A stretch of 64,000 nt of DNA from Bacteroides stercorirosoris (GCF_900142015.1 NZ_FQZN01000029.1:1-64000); one strand, 5' to 3'; positions 35,163 to 45,105 are shown, numbered from the stretch's first letter. Translations and numbers: made by a program. Notes: generated by a model from the letters alone, not told the origin.

Positions 35163-38100
35163 ATGAGAATCTTACACAAAAAAATGTGCTTATTAATGCT
35201 TTTGTTAATGAGTTGTCCTTTAGGCATTTTTGCCCAGAACAAGACGCTTTCCGGTACGGTTCGCGATGCGATTGATGTGGTGATCGGAGCTTCTGTAACG
35301 GTGAAAGGTGACAAGTCCATTGGTACTATTACTGATATGGATGGTAATTTTAAACTCTCTGTACCGGCTTCGGCTAAAGAATTGGTAATTTCGTTTATTG
35401 GTTATGAAGACCAAACTGTTGTCATTGGCAGTAAAACTCATTTTGCAGTTACTCTCAAAGAATCCTCAGTAATGTTGGAGGAAGTCGTTGCTATTGGGTA
35501 TGCGAAAGTAAAGCGTAAAGAATTGACAGGTTCTTCTGTTTCAGTGGGTAGTAAAGATTTGGCTATTGCTCCTGTGACTACTGCGGCACAAGCATTGGCG
35601 GGTAAAGCGGCTGGTGTGAATATCGTACAGCAGAGTGGTGCTCCGGGTGCTGATATTAATATTACGGTACGTGGTGGTACATCTATCACACAAGGAACAG
35701 AGCCGCTTTATATTGTTGATGGTTTCCAAATGGAAAATGGTTTGCAGAATGTAGATATCAATGATATCGAAACTATTGATGTAATGAAGGATGCTTCTGC
35801 AACGGCCATTTATGGTGCTCGTGGTTCCAATGGTGTTATATTGATTACTACGAAATCCGGTAAGGCAGGTAAGACCGAAGTCTCTTATAATGGTTTTGTT
35901 AGTTTTGACCGTTTAGGAAAGAAGTTGGATTTAATGGGAGTTGAAGATTATGTAAAGTATCAATATGAATTCCAATTGCTTCGTGGCAATGAAGATAACT
36001 TCTCGAATATTTTTGGTGGAGATATTAATTCTGGTGATTTCTATACCGGTGCATACGGTCGTATTGCTAATGAGTATGGTAATCGTGCCGGCATTGATTG
36101 GCAGGATGAGGTGTTCGGTAATACGGGTATTACACAGAATCACAATGTGAATATCAGTGGTGGAAGTGAGAAGACTAAGTATATGTTGAGCTATAACTAC
36201 ACGGGTGAGGATGGTATAATGGATAAACATGGATATCAGAAGAACAGTATCCGTGCTAAGATTAATCATGAATTATGGAAAGGTGTGCGTTTTGATTTTT
36301 CTTCCAGCTTACAGATGACTAAAATTGATGGTGGAGGTTCATTGGGCGGTACATTGAAACAGACTATTTTACAACCGGTGACAGGTGGTGTGAAGTGGAC
36401 CAATGAACAATTGTTAGGTTCTGATTTGGCTGACCTCTTTTCTGAAATGTATGGTGGGGATAATTATGATGCTAATAATCCAATCATCAATAATCAATCT
36501 ATAACCAATGAGAAATATACTCGTATGGCAACAGTGAATGCCGGGTTGGAAATAGATATATTGAAAGATTTGACTTTCCGTACATCCGGAAGTTACATGT
36601 GGCAGCAAGTGCGTAAAGATTATTGGGATAATGGTAATACGAAGACAGCTTCGTCCAATCAAAGTCCTTATGGATATGGTTATCGCAATAACAGTGAAAA
36701 GTTTTCTTGGCAGATTACGAATACATTGAATTATGCATTTAATGTGAAAGAAGCCCATCGTTTTAATGTTCTGCTTGGTCAGGAAACCTGGTATCAAGAA
36801 TCTATGAATCTGGATAATGAATACCGAAAATTCTCAGATGGCAACTTTGGCTTGAATGATGTCAGTATGGGTACTCCGCAGACATGGAAATCAGGGAAAA
36901 GTAGAGTTGGCCTTGTCTCTCTCTTTGGTCGTCTTTCCTACAATTATAGTGATCGTTATTTGTTTACGGGAACATTACGTGCCGACGGTTCTTCTAAGTT
37001 TGCCCGTGGCCAACAATGGGGCTACTTCCCTTCTGCTTCTGCAGCATGGCGAATTTCAGAAGAAGGTTTTATGAAGGATTTTGATTTCTTCCAGAACTTG
37101 AAATTGCGTGTAGGTTATGGTACTTCTGGTAATAATAACGTTGATAATAATATGTATGCTACAGATTATGGATCAGGTCATTATGGCTATAATGGTAGTG
37201 ATTACATAACACTTGTGCCTGGTACAACACTTGGAAATCCGAAATTGAAGTGGGAAAAAACTAATACCACCAATGTCGGTTTGGATATATCAATTCTTAA
37301 TAGCCGCGTTAATCTGTCAGTAGACTGGTATAACAATGAATCTTCCAATCTGTTAATTAAGAATCAAATACCTACTTCTACTGGCTATACCCATCAATTC
37401 CAGAACATTGGTTCTATCCGTAATCGTGGTGTAGAATTAGTTTTGAATACGACTAATATTCGTACAAAGGATTTCACTTGGACAATGGACTTCAATATTG
37501 CTTTCAACCGTTCAAAGGTATTGGATATTTATGGTGATGGTGAAACTGATAATTTCATAACAGAGTATGAATCTCGTATGGGTTTTAAAATTGAAAAAGG
37601 AAAACCGTTGGGACAATTCTTTGGTTTGATTTATGATGGTATCTATACGACAGATGATTTTACACAGAATGCTGATGGTGGCTATACGTTGAATGCAGGT
37701 GTTCCTTATTTGAAAGGTTCTAATCGTGAAAATGTAAAGCCGGGTGATGCTAAATATAGACCGACGGCTGGTGAGGTAGATGCAGATGGAAATCCGGTAT
37801 GGGGTACTAATGACCGTACTGTGATAGGAAATGCAGCTCCTAATTTCACTGGAGGTTGGAACAATACCTTTACTTATAAAGGATTTGATTTGACTATTTT
37901 CATGAATTTCGTAGTAGGTAATGATGTGTTCAGCATGAGTACTCAGCGCTTTATTGGCCCATATCTGGCTAATCAGAATACACTTGAAAAAATGAAGAAC
38001 CGTTTCACATTGATTGATCCTTCAACCGGTAAGGAAAGTACCGACTTGGCACGCCTGGCCGCATTGAATCCACACCAACATGATGGTAATGCTTTGTGGA

Positions 38101-38402
38101 ATATTTCAGGGAATAACAAAACTGCCATTAGTGAACGCAGTAGCTATTACTTGGAAGATGGCTCTTATTTACGCTTGAATACGATCACTTTGGGATATAC
38201 TTTACCAAAGAAATTAGTGCAACGCGCTAAAATCAGTAATGCCCGTGTGTATTGTACCTTGAATAACATTCATACTTTTACTGATTATACAGGGTATGAC
38301 CCTGAAGTGTCTGCATCAAGCAGTGCTTTGACGCCAGGTATTGATAATTCTTCCTATCCGCGTTCCAAAAGTTGGGTAGTAGGTGTAAACTTAACATTCT
38401 AA
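35163..38402 (+). CDS. SusC-like TonB-dependent outer-membrane glycan importer (system 2)
   Basis: A 1079-residue SusC homologue with a signal peptide (MRILHKKMCLLMLLLMSC, cut near FAQ). The regulatory-like domain (LSGTVRDAIDVVIGASVTVKG), TonB-box region EEVVAIGYAKVKRKELTG, plug and barrel (end WVVGVNLTF) are complete. The N-terminal 130 residues are nearly the same as in the SusC at 25752, and the barrel diverges more, pointing to tandem duplication followed by change of the binding barrel. It lies 8 nt before its SusD partner. Confidence 0.95.
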   Translation: MRILHKKMCLLMLLLMSCPLGIFAQNKTLSGTVRDAIDVVIGASVTVKGDKSIGTITDMDGNFKLSVPASAKELVISFIGYEDQTVVIGSKTHFAVTLKESSVMLEEVVAIGYAKVKRKELTGSSVSVGSKDLAIAPVTTAAQALAGKAAGVNIVQQSGAPGADINITVRGGTSITQGTEPLYIVDGFQMENGLQNVDINDIETIDVMKDASATAIYGARGSNGVILITTKSGKAGKTEVSYNGFVSFDRLGKKLDLMGVEDYVKYQYEFQLLRGNEDNFSNIFGGDINSGDFYTGAYGRIANEYGNRAGIDWQDEVFGNTGITQNHNVNISGGSEKTKYMLSYNYTGEDGIMDKHGYQKNSIRAKINHELWKGVRFDFSSSLQMTKIDGGGSLGGTLKQTILQPVTGGVKWTNEQLLGSDLADLFSEMYGGDNYDANNPIINNQSITNEKYTRMATVNAGLEIDILKDLTFRTSGSYMWQQVRKDYWDNGNTKTASSNQSPYGYGYRNNSEKFSWQITNTLNYAFNVKEAHRFNVLLGQETWYQESMNLDNEYRKFSDGNFGLNDVSMGTPQTWKSGKSRVGLVSLFGRLSYNYSDRYLFTGTLRADGSSKFARGQQWGYFPSASAAWRISEEGFMKDFDFFQNLKLRVGYGTSGNNNVDNNMYATDYGSGHYGYNGSDYITLVPGTTLGNPKLKWEKTNTTNVGLDISILNSRVNLSVDWYNNESSNLLIKNQIPTSTGYTHQFQNIGSIRNRGVELVLNTTNIRTKDFTWTMDFNIAFNRSKVLDIYGDGETDNFITEYESRMGFKIEKGKPLGQFFGLIYDGIYTTDDFTQNADGGYTLNAGVPYLKGSNRENVKPGDAKYRPTAGEVDADGNPVWGTNDRTVIGNAAPNFTGGWNNTFTYKGFDLTIFMNFVVGNDVFSMSTQRFIGPYLANQNTLEKMKNRFTLIDPSTGKESTDLARLAALNPHQHDGNALWNISGNNKTAISERSSYYLEDGSYLRLNTITLGYTLPKKLVQRAKISNARVYCTLNNIHTFTDYTGYDPEVSASSSALTPGIDNSSYPRSKSWVVGVNLTF

Positions 38403-38410
38403 ATTAGACA

Positions 38411-40414
38411 ATGAATATGAAAAAGATAATAAATGTTTTAGGTATATCCGCTGCTATGTTATTGGCCTTTACTTCTTGTGAAGACTGGCTGGATATGCCT
38501 TCCGAATCAAAAGCGGATAGTTCCACTGTTTTCGAAACAGTAGGAAGAGCAGAGATGGCTGTGATGGGTGGTTATTCATGGTTGCATACTCAAGAATTGG
38601 GATATCAATTATTGATGGGTACGGATGAGGCGGCTTCAACAGAGTCCAATTCCAAGTACAATGTGGCCAACTATGACTATACCAACACTTCCAGTATGTT
38701 GAGTTCTACTTATACTAATATGTATAAGGCTATTGAATATGCCAATGTGTGCGTCAAGAATCTTCCGGAAATGAGTGTCAGTGACAGTGAGAAGAAAAAA
38801 GTAGATGCACTGTTGGGTGAAGCTTTGGCAATAAGGGCTTATGCTTATTGGAATATTGTCCGTTATTATGGCGATGTACCTTACACGAATGTGCCGACAG
38901 CCGATTTGACTACATTTTCTTCTTCGCGCGTCAGTCGTGATATAATTTATGATAATTGTATTGACGATTTGCAGCGTGCCATAGAGTTGTTGCCTTGGAA
39001 AAGTGAAGGCATGGTTGCTACTCCCGAACGTTTTACTAAGAATTCGGCATATGGTATATTGGCTCGTGTTGCTCTTTATGCTGCCGGCTATTCCTTGCGT
39101 TGGGATTTGAATACAGTACCGTATACTCAGAGTTCTCTAAAGATTGCGCAACGTAGTGATGCTGCTCGCGTAAAGGAACTTTATCAGATAGCAGCGGATG
39201 CTTGTGAAGCGGTCATCACTAAGGGAGAGAATAAATTGCTGGAAGACTATGACCAGGTTTTCAGGGATTTGGGAAATCAGCAATATAATGCTGAGACCAT
39301 GCTTGAGTATGGTTGGTACAGTACTAATGGACCGGATGTCCGCACCGGTTATACGAACGGTATACCCACGAGCGGTACGGATAATGAAGGTTTAGGTAAG
39401 GGGGGGAGCCAAATGATAGCTATGCCGACATTCTATTTTGAGTTTGAAGAAGACGACCAACGGCGTGATGTTTCGGTATGTAATTATGGACTTAGATTAT
39501 CTACCGGTAACAACGCTTACCAGATGAATACTTTTGCCGGTATGGGTGTAGGTAAGTATCGCATTAACTGGAAAAAGGTCAGAGGCTCTTCTGACAGTAA
39601 ACGAGATTTCAATTGGCCTATATTGCGTTACTCTGACATCTTGCTGATGTATGCCGAGGCTTTGAATGAACTGAATAATGGTGCCACTTCCGAAGCCAAG
39701 AAGGCTGTAGAAGATGTACGCTTGCGCGCGTTCAGGAATGATGCTGCCAAAGTGGGGACGATTCCTTCTGATTATGCCGAATTCAGGGATTATATTATAC
39801 AGGAACGCAAACTGGAGTTATCCAATGAAGGGCTTCGCAAGAGTGACTTGGCCCGTTGGGGGATATTGGTCGATTATCTGACCACTGAAAAGGAAAAGCT
39901 GGTCCAACTGGCCAAGCGTGAAGGCAGATATGCTGATGTAGATGTATATCGTGCTTATAAGCTGGCTTCAACACCGTCTTTTGAAGATCCGACGATAGCG
40001 TTGCCTTACATTTCGATGACTGAACAGGACTTGGTGGATATGGGGCTTTCCGAAAATGAATTGACCACTATGCATATATTAAACTCAGGCTCTAAAGGCG
40101 CCTTGAAGGTCAACTTCTTTGAAGCGGATGGAAAGGTTTATTTTAAGAAAGAAGATGTGCCGGCTGATGCAAAGAAGGTGGAAGAAGTGGAGTATACGAT
40201 TCTGAACATGTTCAGTATCAATTCGATTAAGCAGAAGGGAAATCTCTGTGTGGAAGAAGTTGAGGGGATTTCTGCTAATAATGCATGGATTACGGGGAAG
40301 ACTGGTGTCTTTTATGGTATGAAAAAGAATATGGTGGAAATACTGCCTTTCAATACAACGAGTATCATTGACGTGAACCCGGGGCTTGCCGGACAGCAAC
40401 ATCCGTGTTATTAA
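38411..40414 (+). CDS. SusD/RagB-like surface glycan-binding lipoprotein (system 2)
   Basis: A 667-residue lipoprotein (lipobox FTSC, then EDWLDMPSESKADSSTVF), with the SusD segments LLGEALAIRAYAYWNIVRYYGDVPYTN (in parts), RYSDILLMYAEALNELNNG and IIQERKLELSNEGLRKSDLARWG. An alternative start two codons in (38417) is equally plausible. Similar plan to the SusD at 29035. Partner of the SusC at 35163. Confidence 0.93.
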   Translation: MNMKKIINVLGISAAMLLAFTSCEDWLDMPSESKADSSTVFETVGRAEMAVMGGYSWLHTQELGYQLLMGTDEAASTESNSKYNVANYDYTNTSSMLSSTYTNMYKAIEYANVCVKNLPEMSVSDSEKKKVDALLGEALAIRAYAYWNIVRYYGDVPYTNVPTADLTTFSSSRVSRDIIYDNCIDDLQRAIELLPWKSEGMVATPERFTKNSAYGILARVALYAAGYSLRWDLNTVPYTQSSLKIAQRSDAARVKELYQIAADACEAVITKGENKLLEDYDQVFRDLGNQQYNAETMLEYGWYSTNGPDVRTGYTNGIPTSGTDNEGLGKGGSQMIAMPTFYFEFEEDDQRRDVSVCNYGLRLSTGNNAYQMNTFAGMGVGKYRINWKKVRGSSDSKRDFNWPILRYSDILLMYAEALNELNNGATSEAKKAVEDVRLRAFRNDAAKVGTIPSDYAEFRDYIIQERKLELSNEGLRKSDLARWGILVDYLTTEKEKLVQLAKREGRYADVDVYRAYKLASTPSFEDPTIALPYISMTEQDLVDMGLSENELTTMHILNSGSKGALKVNFFEADGKVYFKKEDVPADAKKVEEVEYTILNMFSINSIKQKGNLCVEEVEGISANNAWITGKTGVFYGMKKNMVEILPFNTTSIIDVNPGLAGQQHPCY

Positions 40415-40433
40415 TCTAATGATTTTAAAGTAG

Positions 40434-40475
40434 GAAAAGGCGGGACTTCTGAAAGAAAATTCCGTCTTTTTCTTC
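40434..40475 (+). terminator. Possible terminator after susD2
   Basis: GAAAAGGCGGGA (40434-40445) pairs with TTCCGTCTTTTTC (40460-40472) including G-U pairs and one bulge, ending in a T-rich stretch. It could reduce read-through into the enzyme genes. Confidence 0.45.
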
Positions 40476-40550
40476 AATAGCACGCACATCTTTGTTTAAT
40501 GACAATCTACGTTTCAGAATACAAAATCAAAACAGTAAAATAGTGTAATC

Positions 40551-41927
40551 ATGAAGAATACTTTTCTTATCACTTGCCTGCTTTTTGCAGTTACCTGTAT
40601 GCAAGCGCAACAAATAGCTTTTCCCGGAGCTGAGGGATATGGCAAATGGACTGTTGGCGGACGTGGCGGCCGTGTACTTACCGTGACTAATCTGAATGAC
40701 AGTGGTGAAGGCAGTTTCCGCGATGCGGTGGAGCAAACCGGTGCCCGCATAGTGGTCTTTGCCGTGGATGGAACCATTGAGTTAAAGTCTCCGCTTCGTA
40801 TAAATAATGATAGTATTACCATCGCAGGACAATCTGCACCGGGTGACGGTATCTGTCTAAAGGATTATCCGTTAGTGGTGAATGCCAGCAATGTTATCAT
40901 ACGTTATATCCGTGTACGTGTGGGCGATCGATACCGTTTGGACAGTGACGGTGTGGGTGGTGGACGTTACGGACAGAAGAATGTGATCCTCGACCATCTC
41001 TCTGTTAGTTGGAGTATTGATGAGTGTCTTTCTATTTATAAAACCGAGAATCTCACCGTGCAATGGTGCTTGGTCGCCCATAGTCTGAACACTTCGGTTC
41101 ATACCAAGGGGAGTCATGGCTTTGGAGGTATTTGGGGAGGATATAAGGCTACTTTCCATCACAATCTGCTGGCAAATCATGCAAGTCGCAATCCTCGTTT
41201 CTCCTCTGTTGATGGTACGAAATGGGTGGATTACCGTAATAATGTGGTGTATAACTGGGGATTCAAGACCGCTTATGGAGGTGGGCATCATGCTGAGATA
41301 AACATGGTGAATAACTATTATAAACCGGGACCGGCTTCACAACACCACCGTTTGCTTGATGTTGCAGAGGATGGGACAGGGCGTTATTATGTGGCAGGTA
41401 ACGTGATGGCAGGTGATGATGCTGTGACACGTGATAACTATAGTGCCATAACAGATTGTGCCGGAAAATGTTATATCCCCGGCAGAAAGAGTGCCGGACC
41501 GGATTCCGGAATTTCTCCCGAAGCTATTCCGACTTCCGGTGAGGAATGTGCATCCTGTTTGGTCGGCTCTCCCTTTCCGAGTGAACCGATCCATGAAGAT
41601 GCACCTGTTGTTGCTTATCAGCGGATTTTGGAATCCGTGGGATGTAGTTTCTCGCAGGATAGCTATGATCGTGAGGTCTTACGTCAAGTTAGAGAGGGAA
41701 TTGGCACATTCGGTACAAACGGTATTATCAACTCACAGGAAGATGTAGGCGGTTGGCCTGTATTAAAAGCAGGGAAAGCTTTGAAAGACACTGATGGAGA
41801 CGGCATGCCTGATGACTGGGAAAGTGAGCACGGCTTAAATCCGAAAAGTGCTTCGGATGCATCCGCTTATACATTGAATGAGGATTATACTAATATTGAA
41901 GTTTATCTGAATAGTTTGTGCCGGTAA
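40551..41927 (+). CDS. PL1 pectate lyase (second copy)
   Basis: A 458-residue secreted lyase with a signal peptide (residues 1-20, ending CMQAQQ; no lipobox, unlike the PL1 at 31346). Motifs are FPGAEGYGKWTVGGRGGRVL, ILDHLSVSWSIDECLS, HTKGSHGFGGIWGG, NHASRNPRFSS and DYRNNVVYNWGF. The C-terminal KDTDGDGMPDDWESEHGLNP is a calcium-binding type-3 repeat. The different anchoring of the two PL1 enzymes suggests division between surface and periplasm (inference). Confidence 0.93.
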   Translation: MKNTFLITCLLFAVTCMQAQQIAFPGAEGYGKWTVGGRGGRVLTVTNLNDSGEGSFRDAVEQTGARIVVFAVDGTIELKSPLRINNDSITIAGQSAPGDGICLKDYPLVVNASNVIIRYIRVRVGDRYRLDSDGVGGGRYGQKNVILDHLSVSWSIDECLSIYKTENLTVQWCLVAHSLNTSVHTKGSHGFGGIWGGYKATFHHNLLANHASRNPRFSSVDGTKWVDYRNNVVYNWGFKTAYGGGHHAEINMVNNYYKPGPASQHHRLLDVAEDGTGRYYVAGNVMAGDDAVTRDNYSAITDCAGKCYIPGRKSAGPDSGISPEAIPTSGEECASCLVGSPFPSEPIHEDAPVVAYQRILESVGCSFSQDSYDREVLRQVREGIGTFGTNGIINSQEDVGGWPVLKAGKALKDTDGDGMPDDWESEHGLNPKSASDASAYTLNEDYTNIEVYLNSLCR

Positions 41928-42013
41928 TATCTGTTTTTGTTTACTATAGAGTTTGCATTCAATAGCAAGCCTTTTAATGACTTATTGTTTAATTATTAAT
42001 CAGAAAAATCACT

Positions 42014-43435
42014 ATGAAGATTTACTTTATCCGGATTGTCCTGGTTCTGTTGATGACCTGTTTGAGTACAAATATTCAAAGTAAGGGAATACCGGATTTT
42101 TTTTGGATGAAACAGGTTGGTGCTGTATCTTATCCTGCACAACAAACTGTATATAATGTTACGGATTATGGTGCTAAAGGTGATGCTATATGTATGAATA
42201 CCAGGGCTATTCAGAAAGCAATTGATGAAGCTGAACAAGCCGGAGGTGGAATGGTCGTATTTTCTCCTGGTATTTATCTTACTGGTTCCTTGTTTGTGGG
42301 CAATAATGTAAATCTTCATATTTCCAAGGGAGTCACTTTGGTGGCTTCTCAAGATATAGTTGATTATAAGAAGATTGATACCCGTATAGCAGGTATAGAG
42401 ATGGAGTGGCCTTCTGCATTGATAAATATCATTGGTAAGAAAAATGCTGCTATTTCCGGTGATGGAGTAATCGATGGACGTGGTAAGATTTTCTGGGATA
42501 AATATTGGAATATGCGTAAAGATTACGAGATGAAAGGTCTGCGTTGGATTGTGGATTATGATTGCGAACGGCCTAGGGGAATTCTTATCGCCGAGAGTGA
42601 GAATGTGACAGTACGTGATATTGTGTTATATCAGCCTGGTTTTTGGAGCTTACATGTTTTGTATAGTAAACATATTACTATTGATGGCATTATAATCAGC
42701 AATAATATTGAGGGGCATGGGCCGAGTACGGATGGCATTGATATTGATTCGTCAGAATACGTTTTGGTCCAGAATTCTAATATAAATTGCAATGATGACA
42801 ACTTTTGTCTGAAGGCCGGACGCGATAGTGACGGGCTTCGGGTGAATCGTCCTTGTCAATATGTGGTAATTCGTGATTGTATAGCGGGTTCGGGAGGAGG
42901 AATGTTTACTTGTGGTAGTGAGACTTCGGGAGGAATTCGCAATATTGTGGCATACAGGATGAAAGGTATAGGTACAAAATGTGGGTTGCGTTTTAAGAGT
43001 ACTTGTCAACGTGGTGGAGTGATTGAAAATATTTATTTGTATGATATCGAAATGGTAGAGGTTGCACGACCAATTGTTGTAGATTTGAATTGGAATCCTG
43101 CATATAGCACATCTAAACTTCCGGAAGGATATGATATAAAGAAACTTCCAGCGCATTGGCTCAAAATGTTAGAACCTGTGAGCTTAGCACAAGGTACTCC
43201 TGTGTTTCGGAATATATCTCTTGATAAGGTAACTGCTTCTAATGCGCAATCTTGTATAAATGTAGTTGGGATTGCTGGTAGCAGAATTGAAAATTTCGTG
43301 TTTCACAGCGTCTGCCTTAAAGGTGACAAGGCTGGGAAAATAGTTTGGGCTAAGGACTGGCGTTTGAATGATGTTCGCATTGAAGCAAGTAATGATTTGA
43401 TTTTGGAGTGCAATGAGAATGTGGTTATTCCATAA
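42014..43435 (+). CDS. Divergent GH28 family hydrolase
   Basis: A 473-residue beta-helix protein with an N-terminal signal (about residues 1-24). GH28 blocks are recognisable: DYGAKGD near the N-terminus, STDGIDIDSSEYV, NCNDDNFCLKAGRDSDG, CGSETSGGIRN and GLRFKSTCQRGG. Two catalytic blocks deviate: the usual GDD reads NDD, and the usual GHGG reads GSGGG, so the conserved histidine is a serine. It may act on a substituted or unusual galacturonide, or be weakly active. It lies 86 bp after the PL1 and 56 bp before the sulfatase. Confidence 0.88.
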   Translation: MKIYFIRIVLVLLMTCLSTNIQSKGIPDFFWMKQVGAVSYPAQQTVYNVTDYGAKGDAICMNTRAIQKAIDEAEQAGGGMVVFSPGIYLTGSLFVGNNVNLHISKGVTLVASQDIVDYKKIDTRIAGIEMEWPSALINIIGKKNAAISGDGVIDGRGKIFWDKYWNMRKDYEMKGLRWIVDYDCERPRGILIAESENVTVRDIVLYQPGFWSLHVLYSKHITIDGIIISNNIEGHGPSTDGIDIDSSEYVLVQNSNINCNDDNFCLKAGRDSDGLRVNRPCQYVVIRDCIAGSGGGMFTCGSETSGGIRNIVAYRMKGIGTKCGLRFKSTCQRGGVIENIYLYDIEMVEVARPIVVDLNWNPAYSTSKLPEGYDIKKLPAHWLKMLEPVSLAQGTPVFRNISLDKVTASNAQSCINVVGIAGSRIENFVFHSVCLKGDKAGKIVWAKDWRLNDVRIEASNDLILECNENVVIP

Positions 43436-43491
43436 TTGTATGTTGCTCATTGTGATTGTATGATAAATGGACTTTTAAATAATATTATAGT

Positions 43492-44889
43492 ATGGTCAAG
43501 AAGAATTTTTTAGGAGGATTTTGTGCTGTAGGTATGTTAATACTTCCTCAAATAGTTGTAAGGGGGCAGCAGGTAACCTCGCCGAATACTGAAAAGACTA
43601 ATATCATTTTTATACTAGCCGACGATATGGGGTATTGCGATTTGGCTTGTTATGGAAACAAGTATATTGAAACTCCTAATATAGATAAATTGGCGGCTAC
43701 GGGTACCTCTTTTACTCAGTGTTATGCCGGTTCGGGAATAAGTTCTCCTTCCCGTTGTGCATTAATGACTGGAAGGAATACTGGAAATACCACTATTCGT
43801 GATAACTTTTGCACTGCGGGGGGAATTGAGGGATTGAAAGGTACGAAAACTATAAGGAGAATGCATTTGCTACCAAATGATACGACTATTGCTACTGTGT
43901 TGAGTAGTGCAGGTTATAGGACATGTTTGGTAAATAAATGGCATTTGGATGGTTTTAATTCTGAAGCAACTCCTTTAAATCGAGGATTTGATGAGTTTTA
44001 TGGTTGGCTTATTAGTACTACATACTCCAACGATCCATATTATTACCCTTATTGGCGTTTTAATAATGAGAAATTGGAAAATGTGAAAGAGAATGAAGGA
44101 GATAAACATATCAAACATAATACAGATCTTTCAACGGAGGATGCAATTAAGTTTATAAATAGAAATAAGGAGAATCCCTTTTTCCTGTATTTGGCTTATG
44201 ATGCGCCACATGAACCTTATATTATTGATGAAACAGTTTGGTATGAGGATGAGACGTGGGATATGAATACTAAACGATATGCTGCTCTTATCACACACAT
44301 GGACCGGGCTATCGGGCGTTTGTTGGCGGAGCTTGACAGATTGGGACTGCGTGAGAATACAATGGTTATTTTTGCTTCGGATAATGGAGCTGCCAAACAG
44401 GCACCATTGGCAGAATTAGGATGTAAAGGTTCGCTTAGGGGGATGAAGGGACAGCTTTATGAGGGAGGAATTCGTGTACCTTTTATTGTTAATCAACCTG
44501 GTAAAGTTCCGGTTCAGACACTGAATAATATTATTTATTTTCCAGATGTAATGCCTACACTGGCAACGGTGGCTAATGCAACGGATAAGTTACCTCAAAC
44601 ATTAAATGGTATAAATATCTTGCCTTTGTTTTATGGTAAACAGATGAATACGGACAATCGTTTGCTATATTGGGAATTTCCCGGCAAGCAATGTGCAGCA
44701 CGTAAGGGTGATTGGAAAGTGGTTACTATTAACAAAGATGCTCCTTTGGAATTGTATAATATAAAAGAGGATATGACTGAATCTGTGAATCTAGCTGATA
44801 AATATCCTGAAATGGTGGCTGCTTTTGAGAAAGAGATGAGAAGAATGCGTGTGCCTACTCCTAACTGGCCGTTGCCTGGTGAATTTTGA
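43492..44889 (+). CDS. Serine-type sulfatase (family S1)
   Basis: A 465-residue sulfatase with an N-terminal signal (about residues 1-26). Metal ligands D44-D45 occur in FILADDMGYCD. The formylglycine motif is the serine type S-x-P-S-R (S84 in ISSPSRCALMTGR), which in anaerobes is matured by a radical-SAM anSME; none is encoded here. IIFASDNGA-type motif (FASDNGAAKQ) and GSLRGMKGQLYEGGIRVPFI are typical. Terrestrial pectins are not known to be sulfated, so its place in a pectin locus is unexpected. It could act on a sulfated marine or host glycan or on another ester. Confidence 0.92.
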   Translation: MVKKNFLGGFCAVGMLILPQIVVRGQQVTSPNTEKTNIIFILADDMGYCDLACYGNKYIETPNIDKLAATGTSFTQCYAGSGISSPSRCALMTGRNTGNTTIRDNFCTAGGIEGLKGTKTIRRMHLLPNDTTIATVLSSAGYRTCLVNKWHLDGFNSEATPLNRGFDEFYGWLISTTYSNDPYYYPYWRFNNEKLENVKENEGDKHIKHNTDLSTEDAIKFINRNKENPFFLYLAYDAPHEPYIIDETVWYEDETWDMNTKRYAALITHMDRAIGRLLAELDRLGLRENTMVIFASDNGAAKQAPLAELGCKGSLRGMKGQLYEGGIRVPFIVNQPGKVPVQTLNNIIYFPDVMPTLATVANATDKLPQTLNGINILPLFYGKQMNTDNRLLYWEFPGKQCAARKGDWKVVTINKDAPLELYNIKEDMTESVNLADKYPEMVAAFEKEMRRMRVPTPNWPLPGEF

Positions 44890-45038
44890 TTATTCAGTGA
44901 ATTTTGACTTTTCAAGAAAGGGTATGCTTCAGAATGTCATTTCTTGTGACATTTTCAGTCAGGCTATATGTATGAATCATTAAGAATGTCAGTACGAAAT
45001 GTGTCTTTAATGATAAAAATAAGCCTTTTTATTAAGGA

Positions 45039-45105
45039 CAGTCAAAAGCGAAAGCATTTCAGTCAAAATAGATATAATATGGATTAATCATATGCTCTAT
45101 TTTTG
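45039..45105 (+). promoter_or_regulatory. RhaR-like activator site and -7 box for susC3
   Basis: Two perfect GTCAAAA half-sites (45039-45045 and 45060-45066), 21 bp apart, with TTTCA before the second. TATTTTTG (45098-45105) follows after 31 nt, 2 nt more than at the other four sites. Confidence 0.72.

Noticed and set aside
44933..44953. AATGTCA/TGACATT hairpin after the sulfatase as a terminator
   Set aside because: Only 7 bp with a weak T tail; transcription may end here but the signal is too weak to list.
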